Positions 43,532 through 52,957 are shown, numbered from the stretch's first letter. The stretch: DNA of 64,000 nucleotides from Ruegeria pomeroyi (GCF_021405525.1 NZ_JAGQAG010000001.1:1612001-1676000), one strand, 5' to 3'. The notes: generated by a model from the letters alone, not told the origin. Numbers and translations: made by a program.

Positions 43532-44458
43532 ATGCAGGACGATAACGGTATCTCCTTTTTCGGCGCCCTGTGGAACGGTCTGATCTGGCTGTTTCAGAAC
43601 ATCGCCGAGGCATTCTATAATTTCGGCTACGCGGTCACCCATCCACAACTCTGGCTGGACTGGTCCGACAAGGCCTCGATCATGCGCTTTGTCTATTATG
43701 GCGGTTCGGTCGAGTTCTTCTTCGTGGTCTTCACCTTCGTTCTGGTCCTCACCGCGATCGGAATGTATTTCCGCTCGTTCATGTGGTTGATGGTGCGCGG
43801 GCTCGAAGGTTTCGCCAACACGGTCGGGCGCTTCTTTGCCTGGGCGGGCCTGCTGATGGTGCTGCAACAGATCATCATCGTGTTCATGCAGCGCGTTTTT
43901 GCACGGCCCGATCTGTCCTTTGGCTTTGGCATCCCGGTGACGCTCGACGTCAGCTGGTGGTCCGAAGAGCTGAAGCTTTACAACGCCATGGTTGTCTGCC
44001 TTTGCGCCACCTACACGTTCGTGCAGGGCGGTCATGTCCGCGTCGACCTGATTTATTCCGGCCTCAGCCACCGTGGAAAGCGGGTGGTGGACATGGCCGG
44101 ATCGCTTCTGTTCATGATGCCCGTGGCAGTGGTGACCTGGCTTTACGGCTGGTACTTTCTGTGGCGGCACCTGATCGTGCCGAACCCTTCGGCCAGCGAC
44201 CAGCTTGACCGCCTGCTGATGAAATCTCGGGCGCTACGCTGGAACGTGGAGACCATCGGGTTCAGTCCCAACGGGTTCAACGGGTATTTCCTGTTCAAGA
44301 TCCTGCTGATCACGTTCGCCGCCATGGTGTTCATCCACGCAGTCGCCTTTTTCTACCGCTCATGGCTCGAATTCGTCGAAGGCGAAAGCAGCGCGGGTAA
44401 ATATCTCGACAAGGATACTCTTGGCGAGGGCGAAGAGGCCTATGAAGGCACGCATTAA
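43532..44458 (+). CDS. TRAP small permease, extended form
   Basis: 308 residues, far longer than the usual 160-190 for DctQ. An N-terminal amphipathic and hydrophobic extension (GALWNGLIWLFQNIAEAFYNFG) and about five to six membrane helices are visible. The DctQ core motif reads TFVQGGHVRVDLIYSGLSHRGKRVVD. It has a long C-terminal helix and an acidic tail. The FcbT2-like (mannitol/chloroaromatic) branch contains such long forms. GGGGA is 5 bases from the ATG. It pairs with the equally enlarged DctM 17 bases downstream. Confidence 0.9.
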   Translation: MQDDNGISFFGALWNGLIWLFQNIAEAFYNFGYAVTHPQLWLDWSDKASIMRFVYYGGSVEFFFVVFTFVLVLTAIGMYFRSFMWLMVRGLEGFANTVGRFFAWAGLLMVLQQIIIVFMQRVFARPDLSFGFGIPVTLDVSWWSEELKLYNAMVVCLCATYTFVQGGHVRVDLIYSGLSHRGKRVVDMAGSLLFMMPVAVVTWLYGWYFLWRHLIVPNPSASDQLDRLLMKSRALRWNVETIGFSPNGFNGYFLFKILLITFAAMVFIHAVAFFYRSWLEFVEGESSAGKYLDKDTLGEGEEAYEGTH

Positions 44459-44475
44459 GAATAGGAACCGGGAAC

Positions 44476-46830
44476 ATGCTATTCGGTCTTGATGGCGTCG
44501 AAATCGGCCTCATTATCGTCTTTCTCTGTCTCTTCGGAGGCATCCTGTCGGGATTTCCGGTGGCCTTTGCCATCGGCGGCGCCGGCATCATCTCATTCGG
44601 TATCATCGCCGCGCTGGACAGCGCGGGGCTGTTGATCCACCAGGCTATCGACACCTCGTCGCAGGCCTATAACGATCTGATCGGCTCCGGGGTCAAACCG
44701 GATGTGATCTCGATCTTCCGATACCCCGAATTGCCACGGGTTGCCGAACATGTGTTCCAGGGTGGCTGGCAGACGGCGATGGACCGCAACGTCTCCTTCA
44801 TCGTGAACCGGATGAACGAGCGGGTGCTGGCGGGCCAGTCCATCGAGACGCTGCTGGCGGTGCTGATGTTCGTGCTGATGGGCATCACGCTGGAGCGTTC
44901 GAAGATCGCCAACGATCTGCTGACCACCATGGCGCGCGTCTTTGGCCCGCTGCCCGGCGGTCTGGCGGTGTCGATCGTGGTCGTGGGCGCGTTTCTGGCC
45001 GCTTCGACCGGGATCGTCGGCGCGACCGTGGTGACCATGGGCCTGCTGGCCCTGCCCACCATGCTGCGCAACAACTACTCGCCGGAACTGGCGACCGGTG
45101 TGATCGCGGCGAGCGGCACATTGGGGCAGATCATTCCGCCCTCGATCGTGATCGTTCTGCTGGGCACGCTGGCGGGCGATCTCTATTCGACCGCGCAGGA
45201 GACGCGCGCCATCGAGGCGGGCTGTACCGACGCGCTGACCTATCTGGGCGAACCGGCAGTGGTGTCAGTCGGCACCCTCTTCCAAGCAGCGCTGCTGCCT
45301 GGCATTTTGCTGGCGCTGCTCTATGCGCTCTATGCCTTTGGCTATGCGCTTCTGAACCCCGAGAAAGCGCCGGCCGTGGCGATGGGGGGTGGCACTGGCG
45401 AGCCGATCACCCGCGCCGAGGGCTTTACCTGGTTGCTGGGGGCACCGGTGGCGCTGATCGCCGGGGTCTTGCTGCTGGGCAGTCTTGGTGTCGTGGGCAG
45501 TCAGGACGTGACCGTTTCGACCTTTTCGGACAGTTCCAAGAGCGCCAGCCTGCGCACCAATGTGGGCCCTGACTGCAAGGCCTCGATGATCGCGCTGCAC
45601 GGGCAGGAAGCCTGGGACGCGGCCGTCGCCGAACAGGAATCGATCGACGCCGCAGGTGGGGTGCAGGAATCGCACCGCCTGACTGACGAGGAGATCGCCG
45701 AGGCCCGAGCCTCCAAAATTGCGAATGCCGCGCCGATCGGCACCGGTGTCGCCGTGATCGCGGTGCTGCTGGGCCTGACGCTGGTGGTGGGCCGGGGCAT
45801 CGCGCCCTCGCGTGATCCGAAACCGCTGCTGGTGGGCGGGCTGGGTCTGGTCCTGATGCTGCTGGCCGACATCCTGTTCATCGGACCGCTGACCTCTCCC
45901 GGTGTGACAGTGCTTATCCTGCTCTTGCCATTGGCGCTGGCGCTTTACGGCTGCAAGGAGGCGGCGATCCGCTGCACCGGCAATGATCTTATCCGGGTGG
46001 TGTTCCCGCCGCTGGTGCTGATCATCGCGGTGCTGGGCTCGATCCTGGGCGGTGTGACCAACCCGACCCCGGCGGCGGCGCTGGGCGCGGGCGGGGCGAT
46101 CATGCTGGCGGCCTATCGCAAGCTGCGCGATGAGGGCCGGTCGGGAAAGGTGATCATCTGGTCCACCTTTGCCATCATCATCTGCCTGCTGATCGGGGTG
46201 AATTTCGACCTGCGAATCAATCAGGACGGTGTCAGCGTCGAAACCTGGATCGCCTTTGTCTTCGCCTATGCGACCTATATCTATGCGCTGGGCGGGCTGC
46301 TGTTCGGCTGCTGGGTGCTGTTTGCCGGCGGTGTCCTGTCACCGATCGTGCGTGAGACGGCCAAGGTGACCTCGATGGTGTTCACCATCCTGATCGGCTC
46401 GCAGCTGCTGAACCTGGTGGTGATCAGCTTTGGTGGCGAGCATTACATCCAGCAATTCCTGAAGAGCTTTGACAACGAGTTCACGGTGTTCTTGATCGTG
46501 ATGCTGGTGCTCTTCGTGCTGGGTTTCGTGCTCGATTTCCTTGAGATCATCTATATCGTGATCCCGATCGTGGGGCCGGTGATCTATGGCGGGTCGTTCG
46601 ATCCGAAATGGGTGACCATCATGGTGGCGGTGAACCTGCAGACCTCGTTCCTGACGCCGCCCTTCGGCTTTGCCCTGTTCTATCTGCGGGGCGTGGCGCC
46701 GAAGGAGGTGACCACGGGCCATATCTATCGCGGTATCGTGCCTTTCGTGATCATCCAGGTGGTCGGGATCGCGATCTTGTGGAGCTTCCCCTCGATCGTG
46801 ACCATCGTTCCGTCGCTGATCCCGAACTGA
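44476..46830 (+). CDS. TRAP large permease, extended 784-residue form
   Basis: 784 residues against about 430 for classical DctM. The start (IGLIIVFLCLFGGILSGFPVAFAIGG) and end (TPPFGFALFYLRGVAPKEVT) are normal DctM. Two insertions are visible: about 60 residues after the second helix (GLLIHQAIDTSSQAYNDLIG onward), and a long central one at about 310-520 with extra membrane helices and a hydrophilic segment containing TNVGPDCKASM and GQEAWDAAVAEQESIDAAGG. Long forms are known in the FcbT3-like branch; the role of the insert is unclear. A TTCG-loop terminator follows. Confidence 0.92.
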   Translation: MLFGLDGVEIGLIIVFLCLFGGILSGFPVAFAIGGAGIISFGIIAALDSAGLLIHQAIDTSSQAYNDLIGSGVKPDVISIFRYPELPRVAEHVFQGGWQTAMDRNVSFIVNRMNERVLAGQSIETLLAVLMFVLMGITLERSKIANDLLTTMARVFGPLPGGLAVSIVVVGAFLAASTGIVGATVVTMGLLALPTMLRNNYSPELATGVIAASGTLGQIIPPSIVIVLLGTLAGDLYSTAQETRAIEAGCTDALTYLGEPAVVSVGTLFQAALLPGILLALLYALYAFGYALLNPEKAPAVAMGGGTGEPITRAEGFTWLLGAPVALIAGVLLLGSLGVVGSQDVTVSTFSDSSKSASLRTNVGPDCKASMIALHGQEAWDAAVAEQESIDAAGGVQESHRLTDEEIAEARASKIANAAPIGTGVAVIAVLLGLTLVVGRGIAPSRDPKPLLVGGLGLVLMLLADILFIGPLTSPGVTVLILLLPLALALYGCKEAAIRCTGNDLIRVVFPPLVLIIAVLGSILGGVTNPTPAAALGAGGAIMLAAYRKLRDEGRSGKVIIWSTFAIIICLLIGVNFDLRINQDGVSVETWIAFVFAYATYIYALGGLLFGCWVLFAGGVLSPIVRETAKVTSMVFTILIGSQLLNLVVISFGGEHYIQQFLKSFDNEFTVFLIVMLVLFVLGFVLDFLEIIYIVIPIVGPVIYGGSFDPKWVTIMVAVNLQTSFLTPPFGFALFYLRGVAPKEVTTGHIYRGIVPFVIIQVVGIAILWSFPSIVTIVPSLIPN

Positions 46831-46849
46831 TCGGAGTTTATCAAATGGA

Positions 46850-46880
46850 AAAGGGGGCCTTCGGGCCCCCTTTGCTTTTT
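46850..46880 (+). terminator. Terminator of the TRAP operon
   Basis: AAAGGGGGCC pairs with GGCCCCCTTT across a TTCG tetraloop, followed by GCTTTTT. Confidence 0.9.
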
Positions 46881-46891
46881 GAGTTTCGGTC

Positions 46892-46958
46892 AAGGGGCGC
46901 TGCCCCTTCTTGCCCCTTTGGGGCAATTCATCCCCGGGATATTTCGGGCAAGAGGAAC
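46892..46958 (+). repeat. Composite 3'-end element, copy D
   Basis: AAGGGGCGCTGCCCCTT core (46892-46908), then a second hairpin TTGCCCC-TTT-GGGGCAA (46910-46926), then the tail ATCCCCGGGATATTTCGGG with CAAGAGGAAC. It lies beyond the true terminator of the TRAP operon, which argues against the element being merely a terminator. Confidence 0.7.
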
Positions 46959-47041
46959 AAGCGGTACCTAGGCGCGTGAATTAGCGGACATTTCCCGCAG
47001 TCGGCGAAACCATTTTGTCGTTGGGAAGACCCGCTACGCGT

Positions 47042-47863
47042 TCAGTCGCGGGTAGGCATGCGGTCGGGCAACTGGATATTAGCTACCTGTTCGGCAATCG
47101 GGTCTGTGGAAAGCGGATGTCGGATGACGTCATGCGCATCGGGGTTCGTCATCGGTTGCCAGCTTCCGCCCAAATAGATTTCAAGCCCCGAGAAGCGGGC
47201 CTTGTATCCCATCTTGGGGCTACGAGGCACCCAGTAGCCAAGGTAGACATAAGGCAGCCCCGCTTCGCGGGCGATGTCGATATGATCGAGGATCATGTGA
47301 GTGCCAAGCGAAGCACGGTGCAGGTCGGGGTCATAGAAGGAATAGACCATGCTGAGACCATCATCTAGCACATCGGTCAGGCTGACTGCAGTGAGCGCTC
47401 GGGTCTCGCGATGGGCGTATTCGATAACCCGGCTGCGGATCGGCGTTTCTTCGATCATTGCGGCGAATTCGAACACGTCCATGTCCGCCATGCCGCCATC
47501 GGCATGACGACTGTCCAGATAGCGGCGGAACAGCTCATATTGCTCGTCAGTCGCCCAGGGCGAAGTGGCGCGTCTGGTCAGGTGCGCATTTCGGCGCAGG
47601 GCGCGTTTCTGGCTGCGGCTGGCGCGAAAGGCCGACACGTTGATCCGGGCCGAAAGACAGGCGGCGCAATCGGTGCAGGACGGGCGGTAGAGGACATTCT
47701 GAGACCGGCGAAAGCCCTGTTGCGACAGCGCATTGTTCAGTTGTTCGGCGCCTTCACCTTGCAAAGCAGTGAATAGCTTTCGTTCCATCCTGTCCGCAAG
47801 ATACGGACAGGGTTGCGGAGCGGTCACATAAAATTGTGGTGCGATTGGCAGGCTGTGGCGCAT
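47042..47863 (-). CDS. bpt: Aminoacyl-tRNA--protein transferase (Ate/Bpt family)
   Basis: 273 residues. The N-terminal cysteine motif [15 protein letters not shown] and the C-terminal block [20 protein letters not shown] are diagnostic of the ATE1/Bpt family. In bacteria the enzyme usually transfers leucine to N-terminal Asp or Glu of proteins, marking them for ClpS-ClpAP degradation. No clpS or clpA is nearby. Transcribed alone; a GGATTG-N8-CAATCC repeat lies upstream (47882-47901). Confidence 0.93.
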   Translation of the reverse strand: MRHSLPIAPQFYVTAPQPCPYLADRMERKLFTALQGEGAEQLNNALSQQGFRRSQNVLYRPSCTDCAACLSARINVSAFRASRSQKRALRRNAHLTRRATSPWATDEQYELFRRYLDSRHADGGMADMDVFEFAAMIEETPIRSRVIEYAHRETRALTAVSLTDVLDDGLSMVYSFYDPDLHRASLGTHMILDHIDIAREAGLPYVYLGYWVPRSPKMGYKARFSGLEIYLGGSWQPMTNPDAHDVIRHPLSTDPIAEQVANIQLPDRMPTRD

Positions 47864-47936
47864 GGGGTTCTCGTTTATTTCGGATTGGATGATAACAATC
47901 CATCAAGGACCCGCCAAGTGACCAAAATCACAAGAG

Positions 47937-48374
47937 TTAAGCATAGGCCCGACGATTCAGCGCCACGGTCCCCAGTACCGCGTCGGTCAGCCCCTGAGAG
48001 CGAGCGCCGGTCAGCATCATCAGGATCGAGATCACCTGAAGCAATGGCAGTGCCATGCTGACGGTGTAGCCAGCGGTATGGGCCAGCGCCTGACCGCCGT
48101 TCAGATGAGCGCCATGGGCGTCGCGCAGCTCGATCCCGACAAAGCGCATGCCCCAGGTGGCCGAGCCGCCAGCAATCGTGGCGACACGATAGACGAAACC
48201 CACGATCAGATAGAGCAGGGGCCAGACAAAGGCGCCGACAAAAGCGGTGAGCAACACCACGACCAAGCTGAGCATCAGGATCACGCAGGTGTCGAACACC
48301 CAGGCAAAAAAGCGTTTGGCCGGGATGCTTTGATAGAATTCCGGCTGATGGTCGGGATGGGGAAGGTGGGTCAT
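47937..48374 (-). CDS. RDD family membrane protein
   Basis: 145 residues with three membrane segments. The RDD features are the Arg/Asp pair in PAKRFFAWVFDTCVILML and the GGSATWGMRFVGIEL region; the last helix is YTVSMALPLLQVISILMML. The start is uncertain: ATG at 48374 is used, an ATG at 48395 is also in frame, and neither has a good RBS. RDD proteins are of mixed or unknown function, some linked to ion transport. Confidence 0.82.
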   Translation of the reverse strand: MTHLPHPDHQPEFYQSIPAKRFFAWVFDTCVILMLSLVVVLLTAFVGAFVWPLLYLIVGFVYRVATIAGGSATWGMRFVGIELRDAHGAHLNGGQALAHTAGYTVSMALPLLQVISILMMLTGARSQGLTDAVLGTVALNRRAYA

Positions 48375-48400
48375 CGGGGCAGGGTCCGTGTACATGGGAT

Positions 48401-48423
48401 GGCCGCCCCGTGAGGGGGCGGCC
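48401..48423 (-). terminator. GC hairpin between DUF2852 and RDD genes
   Basis: GGCCGCCCC (48401-48409) pairs with GGGGCGGCC (48415-48423), 8 bases after the DUF2852 stop on the minus strand. No T-run. Confidence 0.55.
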
Positions 48424-48431
48424 GGTTGGGT

Positions 48432-48857
48432 TCAGGCGTCGGCGTCGTTCTTGTCGTCGCGGGCCGTACGGGCGCGCTCGTCCATGAAATCGTCGAACTC
48501 GGCCTTATCCTTGGCCTCGCGCAGGCGGTGCAGGAACGCCTCGAAATCGGCCTGCTCGCGTTCCAGGCGGGCCAGCGTATCGGCCTTGTAGGCGTCAAAG
48601 GCGCTGTTGCCGGTGGTCGACATCGCCCGCATGCCATGATGGCTCCAGGCTTTGCGGCGGGTGCAGGATTTGCTGAACATGCGTTTGCTCCAGATCATAT
48701 AGGCGAGAAGGGCGAGGCCAAGGGGCCAGAAGAAGATGAATCCAAGGACCATTGCGGCGATCCAGGCGCCTTTGCCCTTGCTGTCCAGCCAGGCTTCGCT
48801 TCGATGTAGCCAACCCGGATTTGACGGGGCGGCGACGGGGTCGGTCATCATGGTCAT
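48432..48857 (-). CDS. DUF2852 domain protein
   Basis: 141 residues. One or two membrane helices (AAMVLGFIFFWPLGLALLAYMIW) are followed by a basic segment and a coiled-coil tail (ADTLARLEREQADFEAFLHRL). This is the DUF2852 pattern, a family largely limited to alphaproteobacteria with no known function. GGAGA lies 8 bases before the ATG. Two copies of an ATGTGAA-N5-TTCACAT repeat stand directly upstream. Confidence 0.87.
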   Translation of the reverse strand: MTMMTDPVAAPSNPGWLHRSEAWLDSKGKGAWIAAMVLGFIFFWPLGLALLAYMIWSKRMFSKSCTRRKAWSHHGMRAMSTTGNSAFDAYKADTLARLEREQADFEAFLHRLREAKDKAEFDDFMDERARTARDDKNDADA

Positions 48858-48878
48858 TTTGGGTCTCCAGATCAGTTG

Positions 48879-48897
48879 ATGTGAATGTCTTTCACAT
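48879..48897. promoter_or_regulatory. Inverted repeat 1 upstream of the DUF2852 gene
   Basis: ATGTGAATGTCTTTCACAT, a perfect 7-bp inverted repeat with a 5-base spacer, 22 bases before the DUF2852 start codon. Confidence 0.65.
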
Positions 48898-48936
48898 TAC
48901 TCATTTGGGGCGGCGTGACGGGGAATGCAAGAGGGG

Positions 48937-48955
48937 ATGTGAAAAAGATTTACAT
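48937..48955. promoter_or_regulatory. Inverted repeat 2 upstream of the DUF2852 gene
   Basis: ATGTGAAAAAGATTTACAT, the same repeat with one mismatch, centred 58 bases from repeat 1. Two equal sites in one 213-base gap point to a cooperative DNA-binding regulator. Confidence 0.62.
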
Positions 48956-49070
48956 TCTGATTTTGGCGAGTGACTTTCAGCAACGCAATCTTGGGTTGCG
49001 CTTCGCGCGAAAATCAGATTTGCTATTACTTAAGTGAAATCCGCCTCTCAGAAAGTAAATTGGAAGCTTT

Positions 49071-49217
49071 ATGCCGACATCGGGTGCGAACAGGTTTGGC
49101 CAGGACGTGTTGCAGCGGGACGACCGGATGTCGCCAGGGTGGTGGATTTTGCCCAGTGCGCTATTGGGGGCTTGTTTCTGGGCGGTTCTGATCAGCCAGG
49201 CGCTGCCGCTGATCTAA
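49071..49217 (+). CDS. Small single-pass membrane protein (48 residues)
   Basis: Begins MPTSGANRFGQDVLQRDDR, then the helix WWILPSALLGACFWAVLISQ and ends ALPLI. A soluble polar N-terminus with one strongly hydrophobic C-terminal helix is a sensible small-protein layout. GGAAG precedes the ATG by 4 bases, and the stop overlaps the convergent YbaK stop by 4 bases. No family is recognised. Confidence 0.55.
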   Translation: MPTSGANRFGQDVLQRDDRMSPGWWILPSALLGACFWAVLISQALPLI

Positions 49218-49687
49218 CCCGATTTCACGAAATCCGCGATGTGTGCACTGGTCAGGTCATGCAGCTGACCGGGTGCGATGGCAAAGACATGCCGGGGCGT
49301 ACCTGCCGCGGCCCAAACTACAGGAAAGTCCATCAGTGCAGGATCCAGGAAACAGGTGATCGGCGACAAATGCCCCACCGGCGCAACACCGCCGATTGCA
49401 AAGCCGGTTTTCTGCCGCACCGTATCGGCATCGGTGCGTGTCAGCGGCGTGCCGAACAGGGCGGTGGCGGCTTCTGGGTCGACCTGATTGCCTCCTGCGG
49501 TCAGAAACAATGCTAGCGCATCGCCCTCGCGCGCCTGAAAGACGATCGACTTGACGATCTGGTTCAGCGCGCAGCCGACAGCGGCGGCGGCGTCTTCGGC
49601 GGTCCGGGCGTTGCCGGTCTCGCGGATTTCGGTGGCGATCTGCGCGGCCTCAAGTGCGGCGCGGACCCGTTTCAGGCTCTTGCTCAT
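49214..49687 (-). CDS. YbaK/EbsC family aminoacyl-tRNA deacylase-like protein
   Basis: 157 residues. The family core is visible: VKSIVFQAREGDALALFLTAGGNQVD, the conserved lysine in QIVKSIVF, KTGFAIGGVAPVGHL and the end VFAIAPGQLHDLT. Relatives remove wrong amino acids from tRNA in trans (YbaK, ProXp). The ATG at 49687 keeps the family N-terminus SKSLKRVRAALEAA. It is divergent from glnE. Confidence 0.9.
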   Translation of the reverse strand: MSKSLKRVRAALEAAQIATEIRETGNARTAEDAAAAVGCALNQIVKSIVFQAREGDALALFLTAGGNQVDPEAATALFGTPLTRTDADTVRQKTGFAIGGVAPVGHLSPITCFLDPALMDFPVVWAAAGTPRHVFAIAPGQLHDLTSAHIADFVKSG

Positions 49688-49769
49688 GGCGCATGAACTG
49701 CCCGCACTGGTGGCAAAGGTCAAGTTTTGACGCATTGACGGCGGCTGGGGCGGCTGCGCTATTTGGCGC

Positions 49770-52571
49770 ATGACCACACGCCTAGCTATTACCCGACTCC
49801 CCCGTGCCTATGACCCCGAACTGGGGGCAGAGGCGCGTGCCCTGCTGCCCGAACTGGGGGGCGATCTGGCCGATCTTGTCGCCGGTGCGGGGGGCACCAG
49901 CCCCTATCTGATGGGGCTGATGCGGGCCGAGGCCGCATGGCTGGCGCCCGCGCTCGAGGATTCCGATGCGGCGGTGGCCACCGAACTGACCGCGGCCCGC
50001 GCGTTGCCGCCCGATCAGCTCAAACCCGGTTTGCGACAGGCCAAGCGGCGACTGGCGCTGTTGACCGCGCTGGCCGATCTGGCGGGCGCCTGGCCGCTGG
50101 AGAAGGTGACCGCGCTGCTCACCGATTTCGGCGCGCTGGCCGCCGATCTGGCCGCCAAGGCCGAGATCGCCGCCCTGATCCGGCGCGGCAAGCTGCCGGG
50201 CCAGACCGAGGCGGATGTTGAAACCGCCGCCGGGATGGTGATCCTGGCCATGGGCAAGATGGGCGCGCATGAGCTGAACTACAGCTCGGACATCGACCTG
50301 ATCGTGCTGTTTGACGAAACCCGCTATGAGCCCGACGATTTCTTTGAGGCGCGTCAGGGCATGGTGCGTGCCACCCGCAATTTCTGCGCCACGCTCAGCG
50401 ACAAGACCGCCGATGGCTATGTGTTCCGCACCGATCTGCGGCTGCGCCCCGATCCGGCGGTCACCCCGGTCTGCCTGGCGATGGAGGCGGCGGAACATTA
50501 CTACGAAAGCCTTGGCCGCACCTGGGAGCGTGCCGCCTATATCAAGGCGCGGCCCTGCGCGGGCGATCTGGCGGCGGGGGGGCGGTTCCTGGAAACCCTG
50601 CGCCCCTTTGTTTGGCGCCGCCATCTGGATTTCGCCGCCATCCAGGACGCCCATGACATGCGCCTGCGCATTCGCGAGAACAAGGGCACCGGCGGTGCCC
50701 TGACCATTCCGGGCCATGACATGAAGCTGGGCCGGGGCGGCATTCGCGAGATCGAGTTCTTTACCCAGACTCGGCAGTTGATCGCGGGTGGGCGCGACCG
50801 AGACCTGCGCCTGCGCGGCACGGTCGAGGGGCTGGCGGCATTGGCGGCCAAGGGCTGGGTGCCGCCCGAGGTGGCCGAGGCGCTCACCCGCCACTACCGC
50901 GCCCATCGCGAGGTCGAACACCGCATCCAGATGGTGCATGACGCCCAGACCCACCGCATTCCGCAGACCGAAGAGGGCATTGCCCGCGTGGCCTGCCTGA
51001 TGGGGATCGACGCCGCCGAACTGCGCGCCGACCTGACCCGGCGCCTGACCGAGGTGCATGGGCTGACCGAGGATTTCTTTGCCCCCGATAGCGCCGCCGC
51101 CCCGGCGCCCGCCCTGCCGGCAGAGGTGGTGTTCGACGACAATGTGCTGTCGCGCTGGCCTACCTATCCTGCGCTGCGCTCGCAGCGGGGGCGGCGCATT
51201 TTCGAACGGCTGAAGCCCGAACTGCTGGCGCGGCTGGCGCGCACCGCCAAACCGGACGAGGCGCTGCTGGCGCTCGACGGGTTTCTGGCCGGGCTGCCCG
51301 CCGGGGTGCAGCTGTTTTCCCTGTTCGAGGCCAATCCGCAACTGATCGACCTGCTGGTCGATATCGTCGGTACCAGCCATGCGCTGGCGGCCTTTCTGTC
51401 GCGCAATGCCTCGGTCTTTGACGCGGTGATCGGCGGTTCGTTCTTCGACGACTGGCCAGGCGGGGCGGCGCTGCGCGCCGATCTGGCCGAACGTCTGGCC
51501 GCCGAGGACGATTACGAGGCCCGGCTCGACATGGCGCGGCGCTGGACCAAGGAATGGCATTTCCGCATCGGGGTGCATCATCTGCGCGGGCTGATCGACA
51601 GCGCCCGCGCCGGTGCGCAATATGCCGAACTCGCCGAGGCGGTGATCTCGGCGCTGTTCCCGGTGGTCGAGGCCCAATTCGCCCGCAAACACGGCACGCC
51701 GCCCGGACGTGGCGCCACGGTGCTGGGCATGGGCTCGCTGGGGGCGGGGCGGATCAACGCGCAATCCGACCTTGACCTGATCGTGATCTATGACCCCGAA
51801 GACGCCGAAGGCTCGGACGGGCCGCGCCCGCTGGCGACCCGGCCCTATTACGCAAGGCTCACGCAGGCGCTGATCACCGCGCTGACCGCGCCAATGTCGC
51901 AGGGCAAGCTGTACGAGGTCGACATGCGCCTGCGCCCCTCTGGCACGCAGGGACCGGTGGCGACCAGCTGGACCAGCTTTACCGAATACCAGCTGAACGA
52001 GGCCTGGGTATGGGAGCATCTTGCGCTGACCCGTGCCCGTCCGGTGGCGGGTTCAGAGGCATTGGGCGCGGATATCGAGCGGTTCCGGCAAGAGCTTCTG
52101 AACCGCCCTGCCGACCGGGACAAGGTGCTGCGCGAGGTGGCCGAGATGCGCGCCCGGCTGGCGGCGGCGAAACAGCCCGCCGGAGTGTGGGATGCCAAGA
52201 CCGGGCCGGGCCGGATGCTGGATATCGAACTGGTGGCGCAGACCGGCGCGCTGTTGTCGGGCAGCGCCGCGCGCGATGTGGCGCAGGGCCTACAAGGTGC
52301 GGTCGCCGCTGGATGGCTGGATGTCGCGGATGCGCAGTCGCTGACCCGTGCCTATGACCTATGCTGGTCGGTACAGACGGCGGCGCGGCTGCTGTCGGGC
52401 GAGATGATCGACGCGGAGCGGATCGGTGAGGGCGGCGCGGCCTTCCTCTGCCGCAGCACCGGGTTCGAGGACATGGCGGCGCTGGAGGCGGCGCTGGAGA
52501 CGACATATGCCGAGGCGGCGGCGCTGATTGGCGCCGCGGTGGGAGGACCAGAGGATGCCGAAGACGGGTGA
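49770..52571 (+). CDS. glnE: Glutamine synthetase adenylyltransferase / adenylyl-removing enzyme
   Basis: 933 residues, the full bifunctional length. Two nucleotidyltransferase domains each carry the catalytic GxD-x-D pattern: NYSSDIDLIVLFD near residue 175 (adenylyl-removing half) and NAQSDLDLIVIYD near 670 (adenylylating half). GlnE tunes GSI activity with nitrogen status through PII. A 91-codon gene starts inside its end. The window also holds a GS-like ligase with a tyrosine at the adenylylation position, but the two need not interact. Confidence 0.97.
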   Translation: MTTRLAITRLPRAYDPELGAEARALLPELGGDLADLVAGAGGTSPYLMGLMRAEAAWLAPALEDSDAAVATELTAARALPPDQLKPGLRQAKRRLALLTALADLAGAWPLEKVTALLTDFGALAADLAAKAEIAALIRRGKLPGQTEADVETAAGMVILAMGKMGAHELNYSSDIDLIVLFDETRYEPDDFFEARQGMVRATRNFCATLSDKTADGYVFRTDLRLRPDPAVTPVCLAMEAAEHYYESLGRTWERAAYIKARPCAGDLAAGGRFLETLRPFVWRRHLDFAAIQDAHDMRLRIRENKGTGGALTIPGHDMKLGRGGIREIEFFTQTRQLIAGGRDRDLRLRGTVEGLAALAAKGWVPPEVAEALTRHYRAHREVEHRIQMVHDAQTHRIPQTEEGIARVACLMGIDAAELRADLTRRLTEVHGLTEDFFAPDSAAAPAPALPAEVVFDDNVLSRWPTYPALRSQRGRRIFERLKPELLARLARTAKPDEALLALDGFLAGLPAGVQLFSLFEANPQLIDLLVDIVGTSHALAAFLSRNASVFDAVIGGSFFDDWPGGAALRADLAERLAAEDDYEARLDMARRWTKEWHFRIGVHHLRGLIDSARAGAQYAELAEAVISALFPVVEAQFARKHGTPPGRGATVLGMGSLGAGRINAQSDLDLIVIYDPEDAEGSDGPRPLATRPYYARLTQALITALTAPMSQGKLYEVDMRLRPSGTQGPVATSWTSFTEYQLNEAWVWEHLALTRARPVAGSEALGADIERFRQELLNRPADRDKVLREVAEMRARLAAAKQPAGVWDAKTGPGRMLDIELVAQTGALLSGSAARDVAQGLQGAVAAGWLDVADAQSLTRAYDLCWSVQTAARLLSGEMIDAERIGEGGAAFLCRSTGFEDMAALEAALETTYAEAAALIGAAVGGPEDAEDG

Positions 52572-52830
52572 CCCGCATGACCCCAAGGGTCTGATCTACG
52601 AGGCCTACAGGATCGAGGGGATCACGGCCCCCGAATGCCGCACCATATTCCTTGACTGGGCGCTCAGCCTGCCGGTGGGAACAGACCAGCGCGACGCGTT
52701 GGCGGACCTGCACGGGCGCTATGGGGCCGAGGCGCCCGATCATCCCATGACCGCCGTCATGCAGGACGGGCTGAGCGCCGAACAGGCGCCCCGCCGACGT
52801 GGCGGATGGCGTAGCCGACCCAGAAACTGA
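52555..52830 (+). CDS. Small conserved hypothetical protein behind glnE
   Basis: 91 residues, starting 17 bases before the glnE stop with GGGAGG 8 bases upstream of its ATG. Core text GLIYEAYRIEGITAPECRTI and LDWALSLPVGTDQRDALADL, ending in a basic ARRRGGWRSR-like tail. Mostly helical, no membrane segment. Overlap with glnE suggests coupled expression; function unknown. Confidence 0.8.
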   Translation: MPKTGDPHDPKGLIYEAYRIEGITAPECRTIFLDWALSLPVGTDQRDALADLHGRYGAEAPDHPMTAVMQDGLSAEQAPRRRGGWRSRPRN

Positions 52831-52957
52831 GTGATCCCGGATCGGAAACAATCTCTGAAACGTACGGAATTTGTCGCAAAGTTGCCCTAATTGCGGGGCA
52901 AATTCTCCTCAAACGGGTGCGGCTGTAGGAGTCGGAACCCGAAAATGGAGAAGAGAC

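Noticed and set aside
49782-52019. 745-codon open frame antisense to glnE
   Set aside because: Shadow of glnE by codon bias; composition is implausible for a protein.
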